Of a stretch of 64,000 bases of DNA, positions 22,584 to 33,942 are shown in pieces (position 1 is the first letter of the stretch; every line of letters starts with the position of its first letter). The position numbers were made by a program, and so were the translations under genes. The stretch is from Diprion similis (lineage: Eukaryota > Arthropoda > Insecta > Hymenoptera > Diprionidae), in contig NC_060118.1 of NCBI RefSeq assembly GCF_021155765.1, forward strand, positions 8,060,001-8,124,000. Reading direction: 5' to 3'. A model generated the notes under the pieces. The model was not told where the DNA came from and made no database searches. It saw only the letters and a program-made list of their open reading frames with translations.

Positions 22584-25510
22584 TTAATATACTTTTTTCT
22601 TCCTGCTGACCAACAGCTGTGAATACTTGAGCACACGAATACTGTTAACTAATATCCTGTATAATACAACCAGTATCAAGCTAAGAGCCGTCAAAAATCC
22701 AGCAGAAATTAAGAAAATCAAGTCCATGTCCTGCCGCTGATACCAAGGATCGTCGGCGGTCGTCGAGTGGAGATGAGGAGCACCCTTGTGACGTATCACG
22801 TGTTCCGTCCACCAAACCGCGTTCTCCAATGAATTGTACGGCTTGTCTCTCATCAAATCCCGCAACTTCAACATCCGTTGTTTGTAGCTGGAAATAGAGT
22901 GTAATTAATGGTCCCGAGATCATTTGGTCACTTTATAAATGGACAATTTTTCACAGGCTAAATTCCACGTCATACGTACCCGCCATTCTGCACAACGGAG
23001 TGTATCGCGTCAAGTAAATCTTCGCTGTTGAAATTGAGGATTTCCAACTTCTTCCCAACCCCCAGGGACGACATTTTGTCGATTATTGAATCCTGATCGA
23101 CAAATACTGGTAACCCGATCACAGGAACACGGTGAGCAATTGCCTCTTCGGTACTCTGTAGCCCTCCTTGGTATATGAAAGCTTTTATATTCGGATGCGC
23201 TGAACAGACCAAGTATTGGAACCAGGAATTGGAACAATTTTTCAAGTAGTTTTAATCGTATTAGTATTATGCTAGTATGTAAGTTTGACACATGGATTCT
23301 TCTTCATTGTTGAAAATTTTTGTTTTAAATTTACTAATAATGTATAGGAAGCGTTATTCGAGTTCGGTATTGGGAATTTACTATACCTGTAACAAGTAGT
23401 TGAACTGTTCGTAATTGTGTGATTAGTAATCAATTGCATCATTTAGTAAAATTACCAGACGTTAGTACGATAAGTAGCGTAAACTTGGATATCATTATTC
23501 CAGTTATAATATACAAATTTAATGCAGTTGAATAACAGTTTGTTAATTTTATCACATAAGTGTAGAAACTTTATGATAAATGTATAATATAACTGGGGGA
23601 CAGAAAAGTCAATGTAAACGATTCGATCATTTTTTCAATAACTGTACTCGTAGAAAACGAATTTCAAATCCGGCTGATGTATTTTGCTGCTCAAGCAGCA
23701 AAATTATCAGAAGTTGATGCAAATTTGATGAGAATGCTGAATCATTCACTTGCAAACAGCAAATTTTGACTATCCAATGTGGAAACAACCAAGTTTACTG
23801 CGACCAATATGAGTTAAATTTTACGAAAGGGACAATTGTGATCAGTGACGCAGCAAATTCTCTCTGATGAATTCAAATTATTTCACTAACTATAGATCAG
23901 TAATTCGAGTGAAAAATCAGGATTCCAAATGATTTCGCATCAGAGATATCAACGAAATACCCTGAAACGTCACGAAGTACAACAAATTGAAACAGTTCGA
24001 AAAGTGAACGACACCACATCATCATTACCTAGAATGGACTGCTGTGGGGCCCACTTCATGATTATCACGTTGTCCGGCTGGCCGGGAAGAAACTCATTCT
24101 CGAATTTCCAAATAACGGTGTAGGGCAGTTTTGAGAACGTGGTGACGAATTCACCTCGTATTTCATCACTTAACAAGGCGCTTTTGACGTTTGATCCAAG
24201 GCTCATGTATATGAAACCTTGCGTAGCTTCGTCCAAAATCTTCTGAAGATTCTGTGTCAAAAAGTAGACCAAGATTATGCATCAAACATCTGTTGTTAAT
24301 GAGATGAGCAAATACTGTGTCTTGAAATTTTTACCTTCGAGAGAGGTTTCACCTGCTCCGAGACGTGAAATCCACCAATGTCAATAATCTTTGGAGTGTT
24401 TGGTCTAACGTATGTGATCGGTGCATGTTGATTAACAAAAATCAAGCTAATGTTTCTCTCAAGATCTCGGAGATCAGGTAGATTATTTCCAAAATATTTT
24501 CTTGCGATCGCCTGATTTGCTGGCATGAAATCGGTCATGTACCAGTACAGAAATCTCCACGTTTTCACGAAATTTTTCACCCTCTGCCATAGCGACAACT
24601 TTCCCACAACCGTCGCACCGCAATCCCAATTCGATGGGTGAGAAGACAGTATGGGACTTCCAATTCCGTACTGAACATTAGCAGGCAGCGCCAGAGACGT
24701 GATACCTTGACGACATGTTGAAGACTCTATTAAAATTCAGTCCAACTGAATACCACAATAACGTGATAAACAGATGTTGTTTGAAAGTTTCAGGCATGGG
24801 AATGTCAATAATTGAACGATATTAAACCATCAAAAATGTTGTAAATCACGAAATAGAAGTGCTTCATAAAATAGGTACACTTGAAGGAATAATATGTGCG
24901 ATACTTAAATATTTTCATCACAAAGTATTATCGTACTGAAACCCTTCCAAAATTGGGCCTCAAATCAATTTGTCAGTTCACCCTTATGGAAATAAAATTC
25001 TTCATTGATTTTTATTCGCCATTTGAATCACTTGCCTATAATTGGGACGTCAAACCGTTGACCGAAGGACAAAAATGTGGGCCAGTAAAGCATTTCGATA
25101 AGTAGAAGATCAAACCTTTGCCCACTGTTAGGTGCATAGAGGCTCATAAGTTCTGGAAGGTTTAGGATACGTTCGGTATGCAATTTACCCCGATCAGACC
25201 ATTCTATCACTGTATCAAACCAAGCTTTGTTTCTCCGCTGTGCTACCCAATCCACTTTCCCCAGAAAGTCCCTGTATAGAAAATCGATATTTATCTCCGT
25301 GTAGTTTTTCAAGGCTGGATCGTCGACTGGGTCAGTCGTCACGACAACAAGCTCATGGCCTCGCTCTCTCAGAGCCATTGTCAGCCTTCGAAAAACGATT
25401 TGATGACTGATCGAAGGCGTCGGACATATGGCCAATATCCTCGAAGCCCAACCCGGGTGTAAAGCACACACGAGTACCACGAATGCGGCCAATATCACTT
25501 TCCGTGCCAT
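22584..25510 (-). CDS. UDP-glycosyltransferase, gene 6
   Basis: Join of 25036-25510, 24335-24705, 24029-24251, 22980-23199 and 22584-22887 gives 530 aa. The frame is open further upstream to 25570, but MARKVILAAFVVLV at 25510 aligns with the signal peptides of genes 8 and 9. It belongs to the subgroup marked by WASRILAICPTPSISHQ. Exon 4 has FIYQGGLQSTEEA, then HRVP where paralogues have HGVP, and PVFVDQ. The exon 4 donor reads GCGG|GTACG, so the codon at the exon 4/5 join is Gly instead of Ser. Exon 5 is three bases longer than usual and ends KKKVY (dilysine). Intron 1 has a GC donor (ATAG|GCAAGTG). Introns 1 and 4 are near copies of those in gene 8, showing a recent duplication. Confidence 0.95.
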
Positions 25511-26827
25511 GACGTTCGCGTCTTCGACACACCACCAGCACCGTACACCACAGACTGTGGTCCGAAGCACGAAGCCAACTAATGATAATACATCTCGTAT
25601 TCGGCGTCGGATAACAGTATCGCGTCACTGACACCTGCCGTTTTTTAACCTATCAGTGGGCATAACGGAGAAATTTTTTGTCATCAATGTATTCCTGTAT
25701 AATCAGCTTGTAGATGAGTTGTTCCACACTTTTCTTCACATCAATGCTAAAAGCGAAACAGTCGCACGGAAGTAGACGCAATTCAAGAATTCGACACTTC
25801 TCTTCACGACATCCATCACTGCTATGCTAGCACTTGCTTTTGTGCGTCAATCGGAGAATCTCGTAAAATTAGTGAGGTATCGCAAAAAATATCTTCCCAT
25901 CGAAGTTGTATGTGTCGTCAATATGCTTGTTCTTACTCACATTTATTTTGCAATATAAATTCAATTTACCTTGGACCTGAAATAACATGTTTTCTCGAAA
26001 AATGCGAGTTTTATGACAGAATCACATTAATCACGACGGTTTCGTCCCATTAAAACATCCAACGCTGCTCTAGTTTTTGTCTTCATTTCTCACCATTGGA
26101 CTTTATCCGTTTGCGGTATACAATCTACACTCATATATTAATTTGTTAAACTTACTGAATATGCGATCGCTATTGTCAAAAGGTATATTCATAAATTCGT
26201 CAACTTGTTTCTCGTCCATAAAGCGCCTCGTGTAGAACGAATGTGACTTCGAACCACTGCATGTAGAATTGAACCCACCAAACTTTTTACTCGTGAAAAC
26301 GATTGGTGTAGAACCCATACCCTCTCCTTGTAGCAGCAGGGTTATTCAAGAATGGAAATAGATAGACGTGTCGTAATTTCGTTGCAGCATGTACAGCTAG
26401 GTGAAATATTGTACGTATTATTACACGGAAATCTCACGTGACTCGTTCGAGGTTGGATAGTTTGAGCGAACTGACGTAATTGAAAGACACGTGAATGTTT
26501 CAGATTCAGGCGGCATGGATAAATTCTTGCTTTCAAGAAAATTCTGTCAATTTGAGTATCAAATATTATCAACACTTCTCTGAAATTGTTAGTAACTATA
26601 GGAGAGGGAAATACGGCTTTATGTCCAGTGTGTTTGCGAAAAATATGATTTTATTCAATCGAACGAGTTTTCACAAGCGTGTTGCATAGCATAGTCGGGG
26701 TGTCGAATTATATACATTGGAAGAATCGATTACTTACTTACATTAAATTACATCAATGTATCACATGTTTCTGATATAGCACATCACTCCTCACCATGTG
26801 TCTTTTATAGAATTCGCATATAACAAA
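25511..26827. other. Spacer with a duplicated segment (copy A)
   Basis: About 25980-26827 resembles 28775-29620. Shared landmarks include TTTCTCGAAAAATGC/TTTCTTGAAAAATGC, AACGCTGCTCTA and ATTACTTACTTACATTAAAT. The copy is therefore part of a segmental duplication carrying the 3' flank of one UGT gene. No gene is supported inside. Confidence 0.75.
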
Positions 26828-27994
26828 TTAATGTACTTTGTCTTTTTTAATAGCCGCTATCTGATACTTGAACACACGAACACTGTAAAGTAATAATTTG
26901 TACAACACGACCAGTATCGAGCCAAGAGTCGTCAAAAATCCAGCAGAAATTAAGAAAATCAAGTCCATGTCGTGCCGCTGATACCAATGATCGTCGGTGG
27001 TCGTCGAGTGGAGATGAGGAGCACCCTTGTGACGTATCGCGTGTTCCGTCCACCAAACCGCGTTCTTCATCAAATCGTACGGCGCGTCTCTTATCAAGTC
27101 CCGCAGTTTCAGCATGCTTCGTTTGTAGCTGCAAACGATTAGTATAATCAAAGCCGTAGTTCGGTTGCGATTCTCGATTCTGAATGCAAAGAGTGTTTCC
27201 TTCTACTCGCCTGTCATCGCGCACGATGGAGTGTATCGCTTCCATTAGATCGAATCTGTCGACGCTAAAGATGTCCAACTTCTTACCAACTCCAAGCGAG
27301 ACAATCTTGTCGACGTTAGATTCTTGGTCGCAGAAAACTGGTAATCCGATCACAGGAACGGCATGAGAAACTGCCTCCTCTGTGCTCTGAAGTCCTCCTT
27401 GGTATATGAAAACTTTTAAATTGGGATGCGCTGAAAAATATCGTGTTTGAATGTTGAACGAATGTTTCAGGTATCGTGAAGTTACAACGTCTCATTAAAG
27501 TGAGGTATTCCGATAGTAGTTGTGCGCAGTAGCGTGCAGGCTTAAAATTTTAGCGATTCGATGTTCGCTAATATTAACTATGCACGTAACTGCTGTCGAT
27601 TATTAATGCTTGGTATTCCGATGAAACTATAGGTGCTAGATCAGCATCTGTTTGCTTGGATGAGGCGAACGTTGTCAATCTGTACGTGACTTTTGCTAAA
27701 AGGGGAGGAAATGGCTGTTTCAGTAACGTGAATAACTGCTTCATAATTATCACTTAGACAGCAGGATAGAGAGAATATTTGTAACGAAATGGAAATGAAT
27801 TTGAAAAATACCCAAGTCGGGGACGTAACATCAAGTTTCTTCAAGGAATATTCAGAAAATTGGATTATTTTTGTTCCTCGGAACATTTCTCAAAGTTAAC
27901 TGACACTGGTATCTTCAGGAAAGAACGTTAAATGATGCACAAAGTTACCCAGAACTGACTGCTGTGGAATCCACTTCATGATATGGAAAATGTC
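26828..27994 (-). pseudogene. Truncated UGT pseudogene (exons 5, 4 and end of 3)
   Basis: Exon 5 (26828-27128), exon 4 (27211-27430) and only the last 45 or so bases of exon 3 (27949 to about 27994, ending IMKWIPQQSVLG) are present; exons 1 and 2 and most of exon 3 are missing. Frames of the remaining exons are still open. Exon 5 has changes in otherwise invariant positions (RDAPYD, HAIRHKG, TTDDHWYQRHD). The exon 4 donor is AG|GCGAGT where gene 5 has AG|GTGTGT. Exon 4 and intron 4 match gene 5, while the membrane span and KKDKVH tail match gene 8, so it is a mosaic. It could still supply 3' exons to an aberrant transcript, but it cannot encode a complete enzyme. Confidence 0.9.
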
Positions 27995-28774
27995 CAAAAA
28001 ATTTTCGCGATTTCTTATTTTTTATACCAAAATTGAATTTTATTTTTGTCTCCCATCAGAGTAAGTGCTAAAAAATACTCAAAAAAAAAAAAAAAAAAAA
28101 CTTTCTGAAAGATGGCTGTTTACAAAAAATATTTGAAGGTCCCTAACCAATTGTTAAAATATTTTTCATTTATATTTATGTGTATACCCTACGAAATTAT
28201 GAATACGAGTAATATGTATACAGTTGGTCACAGCTCTCACGCTGTCAACTGAGCCGTGTACGTTAGGGATCTCGTACGGAGATAGCCGAGCGGCGCCGAT
28301 GAATGACGAAGACGCCAACGAGTGAGAGTTACCAGGAGGGACCAGGACGGACGACAGTGAACTAGCCTTACCTGAAATTCGACAGTGGCGTCGCCACTTT
28401 CGACCGGTCCGATTCCATATAAATACGGGCGCCTCGCGCGCTCGCGTCATTCAGTCTGAGTAATTCGCGCGCTGGCGTCACTGTCGTAAAGGGGTAGCCT
28501 CGTCTACGGGTTGATTACTAATCTAGAGTCATTTCGTTAGATTTCACTGGTAGCATGTTCTTGGAATTCTCAAATTGTCGAAAGATAGTCAATTTCAGTA
28601 GAGCGCTGAATTCGATAGAAGATAGAGTCAATTGTAAAAGAACTTTCGCATAGTGCTTAGTCTGTTATTTTCTAATTTTGTAAAGCTTTATGTTTGATTA
28701 TTCATTTTTTTTTCTTTTATTATGTCGAGTCTTTGATTTATTTTTATTGTTCCTCAGTTCCATCGATCACTAAA
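27995..28774. other. Unique block between duplicated segments
   Basis: Sequence homology to UGT gene 5 stops near 27994 and homology to the duplicated spacer resumes near 28775. The block between has a poly(A) run (about 28079-28100) and a GC-richer stretch (about 28230-28500) with a promoter-like core. It has no long ORF. It may be a solo LTR or a relic of another insertion. Confidence 0.6.
28418..28455 (+). promoter_or_regulatory. TATA box plus initiator-like core
   Basis: TATAAATA at 28418-28425 is followed at the right spacing by GTCATTCAGTCTG (28447-28459), which contains the arthropod initiator-like TCAGT. It points rightward, opposite to the UGT genes. No ORF follows closely. The arrangement fits a retrotransposon LTR promoter or an orphan promoter. 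Confidence 0.5.
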
Positions 28775-29620
28775 ACGTCAGGTTTTCTTGAAAAATGCAA
28801 GTTTTGTAATAAAATGCTATTTAACTTGACGATTCTTGTCATAAAAACATGCAACGCTGCTCTAATCTTTGTCTTTATATCTCATAATATAACTATATCC
28901 GTTCATCGTATAAAATCTATAGGCAGATAAAAAGTTGTTGGGTTTACCGGATGTGCAGTCGCTAGCATCGAAAGGAATATTTATCAATTCAATAACTGGT
29001 TTCCTGAGCTTAAAGCGCGTCGTGTGAAACGAATGTTATTTCGAACTACTGCATATAGAATTGAACTTACGAAACTTTTCTCTTGTGGAAACGATTCGTA
29101 TAGAATCAATGTCTCCTCTATGTAGCACCAGGGTGATTCAAGAACGAGAGAAAAGAAAACCGTTTCGTAATTTCGTTGCAGCATGTATAGCTAGGTAAAA
29201 TGTTGAACGGATTATCCATAGACATGTTATGTAACTCATTCCAGCTTGGATAGTTGAGTTAACGGGCGTAATTGAGAGACATGTGAATGTTTTGAATTCA
29301 GAAGGCATTGATAAGTTTCTGCTATCAAGTAAATTCTACCAATTTGAGTATAAAATATTATCAACACTTCTCCAAAATTAAAAGTAATTATCGGAGACGT
29401 TGACATGGTGCTACGTTCAGTGTGTTTGTGAAGAACATGATTTTACTCAATTTAATGAGGTTCTACAACTGTGTTGCATAGCATAGTTGGGGTGTCGGGT
29501 TATAAAAATTGGAAAAATCGATTACTTACTTACATTAAATTACATCAATGTATCACATGTTTCTGATATTGCACATCATCACTCCTCGTCATGTGTCTTA
29601 TAAAATTCGCATGAAATAAA
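28775..29620. other. Spacer with a duplicated segment (copy B)
   Basis: This is the partner of 25980-26827, giving the 3' flank of UGT gene 8 and joining the next unit directly. No gene is supported inside. Confidence 0.72.
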
Positions 29621-32074
29621 TTAATGTACTTTGTCTTTTTTACTAGCCGCTATTTGATACTTGAACACACGAATACTGTAAACTGATAATTCGTATAACA
29701 CGACCAATATCAAGCTAAAAGCCGTCAAAAATCCAGCAGAAATCAAGAAAATCAAGTCCATGTCCTGACGCTGATACCAGGGTTCGTCGGCGGTCGTCGA
29801 GTGGAGATGAGGAGCACCCTTGTGACGTATCACGTGTTCCGTCCACCAAACCGCGTTATCCAAAGAATCGTACGGCTTGTCTCTTATCAAATCCCGCAAG
29901 TTCAACATCCGTTGTTTGTAGCTGGAAATAGAGTGTAATTAATGGTCCCGCGATTATTTTCTCACCTAATAAATGGACAATTTTTCACAGGCTAAATTCC
30001 ACGTCATACGTACCTGCCATCCTGCACAACGGAGTATATCGCGTCAAGTAAATCTTCGCTGTTGAAATTGAGGATTTCCAACTTTTTCCCAACCCCCAGA
30101 GACGACATTTTATCGATTATTGTATCCTGATCAGCCAGTACCGGTAACCCGATCACGGGAACACCGTGAGAAATCGCTTCTTCGGTACTCTGAAGTCCTC
30201 CTTGGTATATGAAAGCTTTTATGTTTGGATGCGCTAAACAAACAAAGTGGCCAGATATTAAATTACTCTCTCAGGTAGTATCTATTAGTACTATAGTGCT
30301 ACCTTTTCTTTATGCATTTGGTTGGCGTTCTGTGGGAGTAATGACATTCACTGTGATTAATATGACTTCACTTTTACAAACGGGGAAAATTCCGGTCCAA
30401 TTATGCGACAATATTTTTTCTGAAGATTTCAAATTTTCGCGCTAGCAAAAATCAGTAAATCGGGAGAAAAATCAGGGTTTGGAATATTATCCCATCGTAG
30501 ATATCACTGATACACCTTCAAACGCCAAACTATAAACAAAATTAAAACGAATGGAATAGTAAACGAAACCTTCCCGTCATTACCTAAAATGGACTGCTGT
30601 GGGGCCCACTTCATGACTACCACGTTGTCCGGTCGGCCGGGAAGGAACTCATCCTCGAATTTCCAAATAATTGTGTAGGGCAGTTTTGAGAACGTCGCGA
30701 TGAATTCGCCTCGTATTTTATCACTCAACATGGCACTTTTAACATTCGATCCAAGGCTCATGTATATAAAGCCTTGCGTGGCATTGTCCAAGATCCTCTC
30801 AAGATCCTGCGTCAAAAAATAAATCACGATTGCATCACACCTTCGTTTTATGCGTAAAGAACCTACTGAAATTATTCAAAACTGTAATTGTCTTGGCATT
30901 TTTACCTTCGAGAGAGGTTTCACCTGCTTCGAGACGTGAAATCCACCAATTTCGATAATTTTCGGAATATTTGGTCTAACGTGTGAAATCGGTGCCTGTT
31001 GATTAACAAAAATCAAGCTAATGTTTTTTTCAAGATCTCGGAGATCAGGTACATTATTTCCAAAATATTTTCTTGCGATCGCCTGATTCGCTGGCATGAA
31101 ATCGGTTCTGTACCAGTACAGATATCTCCACGTCTTCACGAAATTTTTCAGTCTCTGCCATAGCGTCAACTTTCCCAAAACCGTCGCACCGCAATCCCAA
31201 TTCGATGGGTGAGAAGACAGTATGGCATTTCCAATTTCGTACTGAACATTAGCAGGCAGCGCCAGAGACGTGATACCTTAACGACATGTTAAGAGACTCT
31301 GTTAAAATTCAATCCAACTGAATAACACAATAACGTGATAAACCGATGTTGTTTGAACGTTTTAGGCACGTGCATGTCATCAACATCAAACAATCGAAAA
31401 TGTTGTGAATCACGAAATAGAAGTGTTTCATAAAATAGGTACACTGAAAGGAATAATATGTGCGATACTTAAACATTTTCATCACAAAGTATTATCGTAC
31501 TGAAACCCTTCCAAAGTTGGGCCTCAAATCAATTCGTCAGTTTACCCTTGCGGAAATAAAATTCTTCATTGATTTTTATTCGCCATTTGAATCACTTGCC
31601 TATTATTGGGACGTCGAACCGTTGACCGAAGGACAAAAATGTGGGCCAATAGAGCGTTTCGATAAGTAGAAGATCAAACTTTTGCCCACTGTCAGGTGCA
31701 TAGAGGCTCCTGAGTTCTGGAAGGTTTAGGACGCGATCGGTTTGCGATGTATACTGTGAAATCCATGATGTTATTATATCAAACCAAACTTTGTTTTTCC
31801 GATTTGCGACCCAATCCACTTCCCCCATAAAGTCCCTGTATAGAAAATTGATGTTTATCTCCGTGTAGTTTTTCAGGGCTGGATCGTTGACTGGGTCAGT
31901 CGTTACGACAACGAGCTCATGGCCTCTGTCCCTCAGAGCCATTGTCAGTCCACGAAACACGACTTGATGGCTGATCGAAGGTGTCGGGCATATGGCCAAG
32001 ATCCTCGAAGCCCATCCCTGATGTAAAACAGACACGAGTATCACCAATGCGGCCAATATTATTTGCCGTGCCAT
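29621..32074 (-). CDS. UDP-glycosyltransferase, gene 8
   Basis: Join of 31600-32074, 30906-31276, 30584-30806, 30014-30233 and 29621-29921 gives 529 aa (numbered 8 because the pseudogene occupies place 7). Signal peptide MARQIILAALVILV; SHQ at His36. Exon 2 shows two unusual changes in a block that is otherwise QYGIGNP: here it reads QYEIGNA. Exon 3 has MSLGSNVKSAML and WAPQQSILG; exon 4 has FIYQGGLQSTEEA and PVLADQ; exon 5 ends KDKVH (KxKxx). Intron 1 has a GC donor (ATAG|GCAAGTG) and is nearly identical to that of gene 6. Its 3' flank is duplicated next to the pseudogene. Confidence 0.95.
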
Positions 32075-33942
32075 GATGTTCGTGATTTCGACACACCACT
32101 AGAGCCGTACAACACAGACTGTGGCCCGAAACACGCAGAACTAATCATAATCCATCTGATATGTCGTGTACAAAAAACGCTATCTGTTTGTATACGCTCT
32201 TATTCATCTCGCCGTAGAGCATGAATACGCATTTTTTTTATTATGAATGTATTCTTGTATATTGAGTTTATAGATGAGTTCTTTACATGCTTCGTATCAA
32301 ATGCTAAAGGTAACACACATTCTTACAGACACTCTGGAGTTTTTATTTTTTTTTTCACATTTCGTCAGGCCCACTGCTGATAGGCACGTGTGTTTCACGC
32401 GTGAGACAGCGAATCCAGTAGAACTGGCCTTGCTCAGTATTCTAAATTATCAATTTAATAATCAGTTTGCACACACTGTTAGATTGTAAGAGTTTTTTGG
32501 TAAGATGAGTATTAAATATAATTTGTACTTCAAAGAATTGGTCGTCAATTTAAAAAAAAGTCGAAATAGAATATTTTCAGTATGTCGGTGTGTATGAATT
32601 TGGGGTGGGGTACAAAAATGCGGTAGGAAATCGTGAAAGTCAAATTACCGACAGGTAAAAACGTAGAAAGACCGTAAATACGAAAAGATGACTCGTACGA
32701 AGATAAAAACTGAGAACGCAAAAATGTGTAAATAAATTTATCCTGACATTTTTTATACGTGCATGGCCAAGGTGACGAAGGCAAAATATTGAATTGCGAT
32801 AATACCGAAGTATCGAAAAGTCGATTTTTTTATGTCAGACTCGTGCCTTTGCCGAAAATCTACGAATCCGAATTTATCAATGACGACTGACTAAAGACTC
32901 GAAAGGTTGGAATCCCGAAACCCGCTAATGGCCAGAATGCCGAATGATTGGATGACGTCAGAAACACGTAAATTCTCTTCAACTCCACGTGGATCCGGTA
33001 GGCGATGTCCAGTACCATTTAGCATAAGGCTACGTGACTATAACAAACGTATTTCGGCCGTTTGGCTTTCTGGCCCTTCTGTATTTTGCGGTTCATAATT
33101 TTGCTCGTTCTGAACTACGATTGTCGACAGCTAATTTTTTAGATTTTGCGGCTGCTCGAAGGATTAGTCGCTCTTAGTTTTCGAATTCCGGAACTTTCAT
33201 TTTTCTGTATCTCCACATTCTGTGCTGTGATCATTCGAAATGCAGACTTTTCTGAAAGTATTTTATCGGATAAAAGACCGTTGGGTTAAACGAACTTTCG
33301 GAAAAACACTTAATTCTACTAGGTGATCTATCGAAATTACTAATTCCGGTACACTGATCTTTTCGTTATTTTGAAATTCGTGTCTCGAAAATTTCGGATT
33401 TTGGACCAGTCCATTTTTTGCATCAAGATTTGGTAGGGTAAACAGTCTGTGTACTCGCCTAGCAAAACTCAGCACAATTCGCGGATTTTTTAGTTTTTGT
33501 ATTTTTCAATTTTGAGTGCATTATAAATTCGTACCAGTCATCACAACGTAGCTGAATTCTCGAAATATTGGTATCTCAAAAGTGCTGGGCTGGCGGAACT
33601 TTCGTTTTTCCGAATCTGCCAGAGAACCATTCAAGTTGGAAAACCGGGATTTACGGCACAAACTAGCACAAGTCTAGCACAACGTTCAAAAGTGTCGATT
33701 TTTTTATGTGTTGGGCCAACTTTCCATGTATAAATGAGTACGTATGAGTGAAATATGATGTTTTGTCAGGCAAATCAATTTCTTTAAGTATATTGCATAA
33801 AAAAGTACAGTTCAGGTATCACAGATCATAAAAAAAATTAGAACAACAATCGATCAGTCACATTCAATTAAAAGAACACATAGCTGATACGACATATTAT
33901 CACTGTTAAAATACATCTTTTGTGACATTCGCGTGGAACAAA
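32075..33942. other. Spacer between UGT genes 8 and 9
   Basis: This 1.9 kb spacer has no supported gene. From about 32560 to 33660 the sequence is built of degenerate units such as CCGAAATA, TCGAAAAGTCGA and TTCCGGAACTTTC. A related stretch occurs at about 36540-36720, and the same style of unit makes up the foldback at 40376-40870. Confidence 0.6.
32560..33660. repeat. Degenerate CCGAAA-type repeat block
   Basis: Many imperfect short units recur, for example ATACCGAAGTATCGAAAAGT, ATCCCGAAACCCG and CATTCGAAATGC. The segment around 32745-32830 closely matches 36636-36720 (GGCAAAATATTGAATTG..CCGAA). It appears to be a repeat family of unknown origin. Confidence 0.55.

Noticed and set aside
25511-25570. 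Upstream ATG of UGT gene 6
   Set aside because: Twenty extra codons before a proper signal peptide; genes 8 and 9 start at the position equivalent to 25510.
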